DNA of 32,966 bases from Thermoactinomycetaceae bacterium (GCA_025449975.1 JANWIG010000036.1:1-32966); one strand, 5' to 3'; shown: positions 21,020 through 28,455, counted from the stretch's first letter. Numbers and translations: made by a program. The notes: generated from the letters alone by a model not told the origin.

Positions 21020-22165
21020 TTATGGAGCTCTCGTTACTTTCACCGGTTTAAAAATGGAAAGTAGGTAGAGCACTAAACCAGCGAGTCCCAACCCTAAAAT
21101 GACGTTGAAGGATTGCCCCGTGTATAGGCTGCTACCGAAGTAGAAAATTTCACGTAGCCCTTCACTGGCAAAGCGGATGGGGATCCAAGGGCGAATGAAT
21201 GTTACGAAGAAATCGGGGAGCATTTCTTTTGGTGTCATAAGAACACCCATACCCAAGAGCATCACGATCATAAATAGCGTGATGGCAGGCTTGCCGATCC
21301 ATGCAGTAACTGCGGATACGAGTAAGAAGAAACAGAATGCGGCAAAGGATACGAAGGAAGCAACTAAGAAGAAGCTCGGCATATGGATCCCAGCGATGAG
21401 TCCTAAGGTTGCAACAGTAAATCCTGAGAAGAGGGCAATCATCACGCCAAATAAGATTTGATCACCCATGAGGCGTAAGGTTTGTCTACGCGTTAAGGAT
21501 TCCTTTTTCATCATGTTAGAGGTTGCTAAGAATAAAACGAAACCGCCAATTAATGCACCGACCCAAGCCGGTACCGCCATTAAGGTCGGAGCGCTCCCGT
21601 TTGCAGTAGCGGGAGGAATCGCATTGAATAGCTTTTCTTCAACCACGATTGGATTTGCGAGTACAGCTGCTTTGTTTGCAGCAATGGGTTGATCGCCCAT
21701 CTGTTGGATCAAGTTGGCGGAGTATTGTTGGTTTAATTGTTCGACTAAAGTAGTTAAAGCCGTTTTGGCAAAGTTCGCACCTGTCATGTTAAAGCCTTGG
21801 TTAATATAGATTTTTAAAGTGGCAGCTTGATTGTTCGGGACCGCGTTTTGCAGGCGATCGTTATAGCCTTCAGGGATGACCAGTGCGGCGTAATACTTTT
21901 TATCATCAAATAACTTTTCAATGTTTTCTTCCTTTTCATTGGTAAAAGCTAACATCGGCTCTTCGCTATCAGTGCTTTGCCTCATCTTCTTTACAGCTGC
22001 TTTTACAGCATCTACATGGACTCCTTCATCATTGACGATGAGGGCAACGGGTAAATTTCTTACCTTGGGGTCACCTTGAGCAAATAGGTTTACTGAAAAG
22101 AGAGCGATGATCAATATCACAGCGATGGGAGCAGCCCACGCTAATTTTTCTTTAAATAATCTCAA
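21020..22165 (-). CDS. YhgE/Pip-like or ABC-2-type membrane permease
   Basis: A 381-residue membrane protein with one N-terminal membrane segment (about residues 11-30), a large extracytoplasmic domain (about 31-200) and five or so further membrane segments in the C-terminal half. This is the plan of ABC-2/YhgE-Pip export permeases. No ATPase gene is next to it. It starts with TTG (RLFKEKLAWAAP), preceded by a GGAAG-type site, and is divergent from a TetR regulator, the arrangement of an inducible export or stress system similar in layout to Bacillus yhgD-yhgE. The substrate is unknown. It lies in the accessory block between rpsI and ybaK. Confidence 0.75.
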   Translation of the reverse strand: MRLFKEKLAWAAPIAVILIIALFSVNLFAQGDPKVRNLPVALIVNDEGVHVDAVKAAVKKMRQSTDSEEPMLAFTNEKEENIEKLFDDKKYYAALVIPEGYNDRLQNAVPNNQAATLKIYINQGFNMTGANFAKTALTTLVEQLNQQYSANLIQQMGDQPIAANKAAVLANPIVVEEKLFNAIPPATANGSAPTLMAVPAWVGALIGGFVLFLATSNMMKKESLTRRQTLRLMGDQILFGVMIALFSGFTVATLGLIAGIHMPSFFLVASFVSFAAFCFFLLVSAVTAWIGKPAITLFMIVMLLGMGVLMTPKEMLPDFFVTFIRPWIPIRFASEGLREIFYFGSSLYTGQSFNVILGLGLAGLVLYLLSIFKPVKVTRAP

Positions 22166-22189
22166 GCGACTTCTTCCTTTCTACAATTT

Positions 22190-22204
22190 TGAACAGGCTG
22201 TTCA
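22190..22204. promoter_or_regulatory. Candidate TetR operator between the divergent genes
   Basis: A perfect 7-1-7 palindrome TGAACAG-G-CTGTTCA. Its right half (TGTTCA) lies 17 nt before a TATAAT (22222-22227), so it overlaps the -35 position of a plus-strand promoter for the regulator and lies upstream of the minus-strand gene. Binding is inferred from position and symmetry. Confidence 0.55.
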
Positions 22205-22295
22205 GTTTTACGTAAATATCTTATAATCTGGGAGAAGGTAAAAGCAATCGACAAAAATGGATGGGTTGTTGATTATAAAAAGAAGGTGGGTTTTC

Positions 22296-22889
22296 TTGAG
22301 CATTTATGTAGAGAAGAATCGAAGGACCAAACGACTGATTCAAGATTCCTTTTTGCAGATGTTAGAGAATAAGCCGTTTGAAGCGATTACGATCGGAGAT
22401 ATTGCGAAAAGAGCGAAAATCAATCGGGGAACCTTTTATCTGCACTATAAAGATAAATTCGATTTGCTCGAGCAAATCGAACAGAAGTTGTTTGCGGATT
22501 TAGGAACTCATATTGATCAGTTGCAATCGCGTTATACAGCTACTCTTACGTTTGAAGAAGAACAAGAGCGATTGGCTGTTACATTTTTCAGCTTTATTGA
22601 AAGGCAATCACCTGTGTTAAAGATCTTGTTGAGCGATCATGGTCGGGCAGGTTTTCATCTTCGGTTTCGAGATGCCTTTGCGGAAAAAGTGCGTTTGAAT
22701 TTGGAGAAAAACAAGGACTTCAATGCGAAATTAAAGGTTCCTTTAGAATACTTTTTATCCTTTATCACATCTGCCTTTTTGGGGTTAATTGAACAATGGC
22801 TTCAAGATGGTTTGGATCAGACGCCTCAAGAAATGACCGCTTTGTATATCGACATTATTTCCTTTATTCGAGATGGAAACGGGGCATAA
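22296..22889 (+). CDS. TetR/AcrR-family transcriptional regulator
   Basis: A 197-residue repressor-type protein. The N-terminal helix-turn-helix is clear (ITIGDIAKRAKINRGTFYLH, near residues 30-55), followed by YKDKFDLLEQIE. The C-terminal all-helical ligand domain looks like the TetR_C_8 type seen next to YhgE-like genes. TTG at 22296 is chosen because AAGGTGGG (22283-22290) stands right before it; an ATG at 22257 has no such site. It probably controls itself and the divergent permease through the palindrome at 22190-22204. The ligand is unknown. Confidence 0.85.
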   Translation: MSIYVEKNRRTKRLIQDSFLQMLENKPFEAITIGDIAKRAKINRGTFYLHYKDKFDLLEQIEQKLFADLGTHIDQLQSRYTATLTFEEEQERLAVTFFSFIERQSPVLKILLSDHGRAGFHLRFRDAFAEKVRLNLEKNKDFNAKLKVPLEYFLSFITSAFLGLIEQWLQDGLDQTPQEMTALYIDIISFIRDGNGA

Positions 22890-23001
22890 GGACTTGTCCA
22901 TAAGGAGATCAATCTTTACGAACCAATGGATCGAAGGAGCAATATCGCTAGAAAATCGGAAATGAGCTTTACGGAGAAATAATTTAATAAAGAGATGTAT
23001 G

Positions 23002-23035
23002 GGATGGATTTGATCTTTAATCCATCCTTGTTTAT
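23002..23035 (+). terminator. Terminator after the TetR gene
   Basis: A 9-bp stem GGATGGATT (23002-23010) and AATCCATCC (23019-23027) with an 8-nt loop, followed by TTGTTTATTT. Confidence 0.75.
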
Positions 23036-23138
23036 TTCGTTATACGAAATATTTAAGTTAAACTTCCACTTCATACAATTAAATAGAGATGAGGTGAGCT
23101 TATAATAAAAATGTGGTAGATTTGTTATCATAATGATA
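23034..23138 (+). promoter_or_regulatory. Two small palindromes upstream of the synthase-like gene
   Basis: ATTTCGT-TAT-ACGAAAT (23034-23050) and TATCAT-A-ATGATA (23126-23138) are perfect. The second lies between a TATAAT (23101-23106, without a good -35) and the ribosome binding site GGAGG (23150-23154). They could be operators, but neither matches a regulator box I know with confidence. Confidence 0.35.
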
Positions 23139-23163
23139 GTCGGACTAATGGAGGAAATAGAAG

Positions 23164-23982
23164 ATGAGTAAGAAAGCTTTTCCTAAAGATGCTATACGTG
23201 TACTAAAGGATACAAGTCGCACTTTTTATATTCCGATCACCTTTTTACAAAAGGACTTAAAGTATGCAGTCGCCTCGGCCTATTTGGTATTTCGAGCAAT
23301 TGATGAGATCGAAGACCATGAAGATGTGGACAATAATGTAAAGTATACGATTTTAATGCAGATTAGTGAATTATTTAAACGATCATTTAATAACGAAGAG
23401 TATCTACAGATTCTTGGACCCACACGAAGTAAAATGCCCGAAGTGACGCTTCGAATGGAAGAATGGCTCCAAACTTGTCCGCGTGAAGTGTTGCCGTTGA
23501 TTATGAATTCTGCGAGTGAAATGGCATTTGGTATGGCGAAATGGGCAAAAGCAAATTGGAAAATTCGTACACGTGAAGATTTGGATGACTATACATATTA
23601 CGTAGCTGGGCTTGTCGGGGTCATGCTTTCCGATCTCTGGGAGTGGGCTGCTGGTGTGAAAACAGATCGGGATCTTGCGATCGGTTATGGACGCGGTCTT
23701 CAAGCTGTAAATATTTTGCGTAATGAGCGAGAAGACCTCATTGAGCGTGGTGTAAGCTTTATGCCAGATGGTTGGACACGGGCAGAGTTATTTGATTATG
23801 CAAAAGAAAATTTAGCTAAAGCAGATGAATATCTGAAGTTAATCGATAATCGACCGATTTCATTGTTCTGTCGGCTACCCCTCGCTTTAGCCCATAAGAC
23901 TTTAAAAGCGATGCAAGAAGGGCGTGAAAAAATGACGCGGGCAGAGGTAGAACAAACCGTCAAAGAAGTGCAAGTGGATTAG
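23164..23982 (+). CDS. Squalene/phytoene synthase family protein
   Basis: A 272-residue member of the trans-isoprenyl diphosphate head-to-head synthase family, whose members join two prenyl diphosphates in terpenoid or carotenoid synthesis. Seen: SRTFYIPI (18-25), the first Asp-rich motif DEIED (47-51) in YLVFRAIDEIED, YTYYVAGLVG (143-152) and the second motif region NILRNERED (183-191). The usual second motif is N-x-x-R-D-x-x-E-D; here the first Asp is Asn187, which may alter metal binding. No prenyl-transferase or desaturase gene is close. It may still make squalene-like products, or act on a single diphosphate. It starts with ATG after GGAGG. Confidence 0.85.
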   Translation: MSKKAFPKDAIRVLKDTSRTFYIPITFLQKDLKYAVASAYLVFRAIDEIEDHEDVDNNVKYTILMQISELFKRSFNNEEYLQILGPTRSKMPEVTLRMEEWLQTCPREVLPLIMNSASEMAFGMAKWAKANWKIRTREDLDDYTYYVAGLVGVMLSDLWEWAAGVKTDRDLAIGYGRGLQAVNILRNEREDLIERGVSFMPDGWTRAELFDYAKENLAKADEYLKLIDNRPISLFCRLPLALAHKTLKAMQEGREKMTRAEVEQTVKEVQVD

Positions 23983-24040
23983 TCTTTTACTTTGGCTGTT
24001 TTTTTCGATGATTGGGAAGCCGGATAAATGGAGGAATAGG

Positions 24041-24634
24041 ATGAGTCACTGGGATCAAATATTTAATCAAGAAACATATGTTTATGGTACGGAAGCAAAT
24101 GTGTTTATACAAGAAGCGGTGAAGTATTTACCCGAAAAGGCAAAAGTAGCGGCATATGCGGAAGGGGAGGGACGAAATGCCGTTTTTTTGGCGCAAAAGG
24201 GTTATCAAGTAACCGCTTATGACTATGCACTTTCAGGACTAGAGAAGACAAGGGCACTTGCGAACAAGCAGAATGTCTCGGTAGAAACGAAACGCGTTGA
24301 TCTTGTTGCCGATTCACTGCCAATCAATGTCTATGATGCAGCGATTATGGTATTTGGTCATTTTCCAAAAGATCAGCAATATCAGGTGTTGAATAAAATC
24401 GTTGGCTCATTAAAAGAAGGTGGTCTGCTGCTTTTGGAATTATATGAAGATGCTCAGCTCAACTATGGGACTGGTGGTCCCAAAGATATCGATATGCTGT
24501 ATAATGCGGTCGACTTGCTTCAATGGAGTCGACAATATCACATCAAGCACTTCTTTACTGGTGAAGTGGAGCGGTATGAGGGTAAATTGCATCATGGTTT
24601 AAGTAGTGTCGTACAAGTGATCATCCAAAAATAA
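24041..24634 (+). CDS. Class I SAM-dependent methyltransferase
   Basis: A 197-residue Rossmann-fold methyltransferase of the TehB/Methyltransf_25 kind. Motif I reads AAYAEGEGRNAVFLAQKGYQ (near residues 38-57), in place of the commoner D-x-G-x-G form. An acidic residue in VTAYDYALSG follows at the end of strand 2, and motif LKEGGLLLLELY lies near residue 130. The start ATG at 24041 follows GGAGG (24031-24035); a frame open from 24008 is not supported. The substrate is unknown. It lies 58 nt after the synthase-like gene, so the two may share a transcript. It is near the place of B. subtilis ybaJ but is shorter, and orthology is unsure. Confidence 0.82.
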   Translation: MSHWDQIFNQETYVYGTEANVFIQEAVKYLPEKAKVAAYAEGEGRNAVFLAQKGYQVTAYDYALSGLEKTRALANKQNVSVETKRVDLVADSLPINVYDAAIMVFGHFPKDQQYQVLNKIVGSLKEGGLLLLELYEDAQLNYGTGGPKDIDMLYNAVDLLQWSRQYHIKHFFTGEVERYEGKLHHGLSSVVQVIIQK

Positions 24635-24735
24635 ATGTTGGATATCATCGTTAAGTGAAAAGTAGTAATTTCCTACTTTATCTTCCATATATAAAAATAC
24701 GAAGATAAGAAATGGATCTCGAAGCATACGAGAAG

Positions 24736-24785
24736 GAGTCTGTCCCTGAGGAATCACTATCTCCTTGGTAGCAGGCTCTTTTTTT
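24736..24785 (+). terminator. Terminator between the methyltransferase and the YczE-like gene
   Basis: GAGTCTG (24736-24742) and CAGGCTC (24772-24778) pair, with inner pairing possible, followed by seven Ts. An outer AGCATAC/GTATGCT pair (24723-24729 and 24786-24792) encloses it. Two weaker inverted repeats, AAGTAG/CTACTT and TATCTTC/GAAGATA, lie at about 24659-24707. Confidence 0.75.
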
Positions 24786-24821
24786 GTATGCTCCTCCATA
24801 CGTATTCCAATTTTTTAGGAG

Positions 24822-24849
24822 TTGACTTGGGGGTGTATGGTAATATTAT
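24822..24849 (+). promoter_or_regulatory. Possible promoter of the YczE-like gene
   Basis: TTGACT (24822-24827) and TATTAT (24844-24849) are spaced by 16 nt in a very AT-rich stretch. Confidence 0.5.
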
Positions 24850-24918
24850 ATATATTTTAAATATAACTATATGAATATAGTAATATATATATCACCTTTA
24901 TTAGAAAGAGATGAAAAA

Positions 24919-25593
24919 ATGAATACAGTTTTTAGACGGATGATACTCTATGTTTCCGGAGCATTTGTCTTAGCACTAGGTGTTAGCTTGTCGATCATCG
25001 CTGGGTTTGGGGTTTCTCCTGTCTCCTCTTTACCCTATGCATTATCGTTAACGATGGGCTTTTCAGTAGGAGCGATGACTGTAGTGGCCAATTTCCTCTA
25101 CCTGATTTTACAGGCAATTTTTAGTAAACAGCTAAAAATTAAACAAGCGATTATTCAAATGATGTTGATTGTTTTGTTTGGCTTCTTTATTAATCTCACG
25201 CTTGCTCTCTTGCAGTTTATTTTACCAGAATCTTCCCATTTCGTTTTACGTTGTGTTTATCTGATTGCTAGTTTATTTGTAATTGCGATTGGTCTTTTGG
25301 GTTACTATACGGCTAAGTTTCCTTTGATGCCTTTTGATGGTTTAACATACGCAGTAAGCGATTTTTTTAAATGGAAAGTTGGGAAAGCGAAGACGGTCAG
25401 TGATTTAACCAATGTGATTGCTTCATCGGTCATTTGCTTAGTTGAATTGCATCATCTCGGTTCCATTGGCATCGGTACGTTTATTGCTGCTTGGTCGATT
25501 GGTAGAATTTTGGGGCGACTGATTGACCGATACCAACAACCTCTTCAAAATTGGGCCTACAAAACCGATTCTTCGCGAAAAACTGCTATGTAG
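24919..25593 (+). CDS. YczE/YitT-like integral membrane protein
   Basis: A 224-residue, very hydrophobic protein with about five membrane segments. It starts MNTVFRRMILYVSGAFVLAL and contains GFGVSPVSSLPYALSLTMGF and PLMPFDGLTYAVSDFF, which resemble the YczE family of Gram-positive membrane proteins. The function of that family is not settled; in Bacillus, YczE affects lipopeptide synthesis. The ATG at 24919 is chosen although its GAAAGAG site is weak; a frame open from 24871 begins in AT-rich promoter DNA. It appears to be a single-gene unit with its own promoter and terminator. Confidence 0.75.
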   Translation: MNTVFRRMILYVSGAFVLALGVSLSIIAGFGVSPVSSLPYALSLTMGFSVGAMTVVANFLYLILQAIFSKQLKIKQAIIQMMLIVLFGFFINLTLALLQFILPESSHFVLRCVYLIASLFVIAIGLLGYYTAKFPLMPFDGLTYAVSDFFKWKVGKAKTVSDLTNVIASSVICLVELHHLGSIGIGTFIAAWSIGRILGRLIDRYQQPLQNWAYKTDSSRKTAM

Positions 25594-25602
25594 ATGGATT
25601 TA

Positions 25603-25656
25603 AGAGGAACCGTCCGAATCCGTTGTCTCCCCTGTGGCGGGGTTCTCTTTTGTTTT
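25603..25656 (+). terminator. Terminator after the YczE-like gene
   Basis: AGAGGAACC and GGTTCTCT pair with one bulge, with an inner CCCC/GGGG stem, and the stem runs into a T-rich tail (TTTTGTTTT). Confidence 0.7.
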
Positions 25657-25739
25657 ATGGGGGATGCTAGTATGCTGAGTACAGGAATGTCTACAATAGT
25701 AAATAGTTAGGAGAATGATGTTAAAGGGGATTCGAGAAG

Positions 25740-26198
25740 ATGGGTGGAGAGATTGTTGATTTCGAACAAAAATATAATGAACGTAGAGAAAAAATCCGTG
25801 TAGAGGCATTGCGGAAATTTCCATGGAGTGAAGTGGAACATTTTCGGGTTGAAGCGGTAGAACCAGTCATACAACCTTTATCTGAGCAAAAACGAACCGT
25901 ATTATTGGAGCTGGTTTATCGCTTGATCTTTGAAGCGTATGCATATGGAATGTCGGAAGCCAAAAAAGCCTTGGCCTTTAAGCGAGGATTATCGAGGGAT
26001 GTGGATTGGGATACGGTCTATTTGCATGTCTATAAAAAGGCTGGGGAACAGCTGATTCAAGATACCATTCATGATTTTGCGGTGTTTTATTGGATGGAGG
26101 AATGGAATAGTCAGGGTATTTACTTTTTATTTGAAGATATTCTCCAGTGTTGGTTTGTTGAAGGAGTACAAGTTGGATTAAAATCCAATATTCGTTAA
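25740..26198 (+). CDS. ybaK: DUF2521 protein (YbaK-like)
   Basis: A 152-residue, mostly helical, probably soluble protein of unknown function. It is identified mainly by position: Bacillus carries the DUF2521 gene ybaK directly before cwlD. Visible parts are an N-terminal charged region (EQKYNERREKIRVEALRKFP), a helical centre with MSEAKKALAFKRGLSRDVDW and a C-terminal aromatic block FAVFYWMEEW. AAAGGGG lies 9 nt before the ATG. A terminator follows, then the remnant element before cwlD, so its transcription is separate from cwlD here. Confidence 0.75.
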   Translation: MGGEIVDFEQKYNERREKIRVEALRKFPWSEVEHFRVEAVEPVIQPLSEQKRTVLLELVYRLIFEAYAYGMSEAKKALAFKRGLSRDVDWDTVYLHVYKKAGEQLIQDTIHDFAVFYWMEEWNSQGIYFLFEDILQCWFVEGVQVGLKSNIR

Positions 26199-26214
26199 CG
26201 AAATGAGTAGAATA

Positions 26215-26255
26215 AAAGAATCTTGAACAGATGATGGATCAAGGTTCTTTCTTTT
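26215..26255 (+). terminator. Terminator after ybaK
   Basis: AAAGAATCTTGA (26215-26226) pairs with TCAAGGTTCTTT (26239-26250) with one G-U pair, followed by CTTTT. Confidence 0.8.
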
Positions 26256-26263
26256 GCGGCTGA

Positions 26264-26410
26264 TCGGATCCTCCCATGGCTGAAGCCGATGGAATTTTTG
26301 AGCGGTTGGTGTCCGCAGTCCGTCACCCCATCCGATGCGATGAAATCTCCCCACATAGATGGAACGCTGATTGGTTTTGAGCATCATTCGTATGTTATTT
26401 CATAGAGAAT
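26264..26410 (-). mobile_element. Probable right-end (omega-RNA-like) remnant of an IS200/IS605-type element
   Basis: Read on the minus strand this stretch ends in a small hairpin (CCATGGCTGAAGCCGATGG in plus orientation, 26274-26292) followed by a GGGAGGATCC-like end. Such a GGC-TTCAG-CC...GGGAGG ending is, from memory, common at right ends of TnpB-carrying elements, where the omega-RNA lies. It is joined directly to the hairpin repeat at 26411-26507, so both ends of an element may be present with tnpB deleted. A 69-codon minus frame across it (26178-26387) is not a convincing gene. Identification rests on recognition and context. Confidence 0.5.
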
Positions 26411-26507
26411 ATTGTTATTCTTAGCAATTCTATAAAGGGATTACCGAGTAATGCCACCATTCATACCACAATTTCAACTGCGGGATGAAAGGTGGCATTT
26501 TCTGTAA
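26411..26507. repeat. Hairpin repeat, copy 2
   Basis: Aligns without gaps to 602-698; over the last 85 nt about 68 positions agree by eye. The hairpin arms are 26453-26470 and 26479-26496 with an 8-nt loop; 15 of 18 pairs are kept. Three pairs differ from copy 1 by changes on both sides (26456:26493, 26457:26492, 26470:26479), so pairing is preserved. Same orientation as copy 1, but no tnpB follows. Confidence 0.75.
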
Positions 26508-26523
26508 AAAATAGGTCATACTA
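26495..26523 (+). promoter_or_regulatory. Probable sporulation sigma (E or G) promoter of cwlD
   Basis: CATACTA (26517-26523) matches the -10 pattern of forespore sigma G and is close to that of sigma E. GCATT (26495-26499), 17 nt upstream, is a fair -35 and lies in the right end of the hairpin repeat. In Bacillus cwlD is read by sigma E and sigma G. Confidence 0.5.
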
Positions 26524-26554
26524 TGAGAAAAGTAGAAAAGTGGGGAGATGTTAT

Positions 26555-27283
26555 ATGCCATATATAAATCGTTATAAAAAGTTCCGTTTACTGAGCCGGA
26601 TAATATGTTGCTTAATGATTGTTTTATTTGCCCAAACAATGATCAGCTTGCCCGTGTCAGGGCAGATTCCACTGCTGGGGAAAGTGATTATGATCGATCC
26701 CGGGCATGGGGGAGCAGATGGTGGAGCAGTAAGTAAAGATGGACTGGTTGAAAAAGAAGTGACATTGAAGATTAGTAAATATTTACGTGAGTTTCTTCAA
26801 CAAGCTGGAGCCAAAGTGATCATGATCCGAGAAAGTGATCGGGATTTATCGGATCCTCAGCTAAAGGGATTGAGCAAGAAAAAAACACAGGATTTGATGC
26901 GACGGGTGGAGCTAGTTCGAAAAAGTCAGCCTGATTTATTAATCAGTATCCATCTTAATGCCTTTCCAGGTGAACGTTGGCACGGAGCGCAGACATTTTA
27001 TAATCCAGCAAACGAAGAGAATAAAAAGTTGGCGAGCTTTATTCAAAAATCTTTGATTGTCTATTTGGAAAATACACAGCGAATACCCAAAGCGAAGAAT
27101 GATGTCTATCTATTAAAACATTCTCCAGTACCGACAGCATTGGTTGAAACGGGCTTTTTATCCAATCCAAAAGAAGCTAGTTTGCTGGCTTCCAAAAGGT
27201 ATCAAAAGAAAGTAGCGGCTGCAATCTATTACGGGATTTTAAATTACTATTCAGGTAAAAAGATACCGGAATTTGCGATATAA
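26555..27283 (+). CDS. cwlD: N-acetylmuramoyl-L-alanine amidase CwlD
   Basis: CwlD removes peptide side chains from spore-cortex peptidoglycan so that muramic-delta-lactam can form, which is needed for cortex lysis at germination. The 242 residues have an N-terminal membrane anchor or signal (about 12-36) and an Amidase_3 domain with zinc ligands His51 (DPGHGG), Glu66 and His133 (SIHLNAF) and catalytic Glu198 (VETGFLSN). The ATG at 26555 follows GGGGAG (26543-26548). A longer frame beginning in the hairpin repeat is rejected. It is followed after 45 nt by salA, as in Bacillus. Confidence 0.95.
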   Translation: MPYINRYKKFRLLSRIICCLMIVLFAQTMISLPVSGQIPLLGKVIMIDPGHGGADGGAVSKDGLVEKEVTLKISKYLREFLQQAGAKVIMIRESDRDLSDPQLKGLSKKKTQDLMRRVELVRKSQPDLLISIHLNAFPGERWHGAQTFYNPANEENKKLASFIQKSLIVYLENTQRIPKAKNDVYLLKHSPVPTALVETGFLSNPKEASLLASKRYQKKVAAAIYYGILNYYSGKKIPEFAI

Positions 27284-27328
27284 TAAAGTGCGTATACTTG
27301 AATATGGCACCGAGGTGTTTAGTGAAAA

Positions 27329-28438
27329 ATGATCACACAGGAAAAAGTGTTAGAGGCATTGCGAGAAGTGAAGGATCCAGAGCTGAATAAAAGCTTAGTA
27401 GAACTGAATATGATTCGTAATATCCAGATCTCTGGAACCCGTGTTTCGTTGGATGTTATTTTAACGATTCAAGGCTGTCCGTTGAAAGTGAAGATTCAAG
27501 AAGATGTTGAGCAGGCGATCAAAGGGTTAGGTGCTACCGAAGTGCAGGTCAACCTTGGAGCGATGACCGATGAAGAGCGAGCTGCATTAGCAGAACGTTT
27601 ACGTCAAGAGCGCCAGCAAAGCAACCCTGCCCAAGGACAGCAGCAGGAATCAGCTTCTGCCCCGCTGTATTCAGAAACCAGTTCAGCTGAATTTATCGCG
27701 ATTGCTAGTGGGAAGGGGGGCGTAGGTAAGTCAACGGTTGCGGTCAACTTAGCAGTGGCTCTTGCGAGAGAGGGGAAACGGGTAGGAATCATCGATGCTG
27801 ATATTTATGGATTTAGTGTGCCGGATATGATGGGGATCGAACAACGACCTGTCGTGATCGATGAAACGATCATTCCCGTCTCGCGCTTTGGTGTAAAAGT
27901 GATGTCGATGGGCTTTTTTGTCGAAGACAATACACCAGTAGTTTGGAGAGGTCCTATCCTAGGAAGAATGCTTAGAAACTTCCTCAGTGAGGTTCATTGG
28001 GGAGAACTGGATTATCTCTTACTCGATCTTCCGCCAGGAACAGGGGATGTCGCTTTAGATGTTCATCAGTTGATTCCGCAAAGTAAAGAGATTATCGTGA
28101 CCACCCCACATGCTACTGCTGCTTTTGTCGCTGCAAGAGCTGGAGCGATGGCCATACATACCAAACATGAAATTCTTGGTGTAGTGGAAAATATGTCTTG
28201 GTTTGAGACAAAACAAGGCGATAAGGAGTATGTTTTTGGTCGAGGTGGCGGCGAAAAGTTGGCTCAAGCATTAAATGTGGAGTTGTTAGCACAGATTCCA
28301 TTACAAGCACCGGATCAAAAAGAGATCGATGATCCCGAGTATTCGCCATCGATTTATGACGTTTCCCACCCAATTGGGAAAATTTATCAGGAGCTTGCCC
28401 AGAAAGTAATAGAGAAAACTTCTGCAGTAAAACAATAA
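27329..28438 (+). CDS. salA: Mrp/ApbC-family P-loop ATPase SalA
   Basis: A 369-residue protein with an N-terminal MIP18/DUF59 domain (about 1-80, Cys50 in QGCPL), a Gln/Ser-rich linker (about 95-120) and a MinD/Mrp ATPase domain with deviant Walker A GKGGVGKST (128-136) and DADIYG. Relatives carry Fe-S clusters to target proteins; the Bacillus protein is called SalA and represses scoC, the negative regulator of exoprotease genes. The C-terminal CxxC of many Mrp proteins is absent (ENMSWFETKQGDKEYVFGRG). It lies between cwlD and gerD, the Bacillus position. Confidence 0.93.
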   Translation: MITQEKVLEALREVKDPELNKSLVELNMIRNIQISGTRVSLDVILTIQGCPLKVKIQEDVEQAIKGLGATEVQVNLGAMTDEERAALAERLRQERQQSNPAQGQQQESASAPLYSETSSAEFIAIASGKGGVGKSTVAVNLAVALAREGKRVGIIDADIYGFSVPDMMGIEQRPVVIDETIIPVSRFGVKVMSMGFFVEDNTPVVWRGPILGRMLRNFLSEVHWGELDYLLLDLPPGTGDVALDVHQLIPQSKEIIVTTPHATAAFVAARAGAMAIHTKHEILGVVENMSWFETKQGDKEYVFGRGGGEKLAQALNVELLAQIPLQAPDQKEIDDPEYSPSIYDVSHPIGKIYQELAQKVIEKTSAVKQ

Positions 28439-28455
28439 AAAATGTTTTTTTATAA

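Noticed and set aside
26178-26387. 69-codon minus-strand frame next to ybaK
   Set aside because: It overlaps the terminator and right-end remnant, and the translation matches no family I recognise.
26492-26554. Longer start for cwlD beginning in the hairpin repeat
   Set aside because: The upstream part covers a probable promoter; GGGGAG points to 26555 and the signal-anchor then begins normally.
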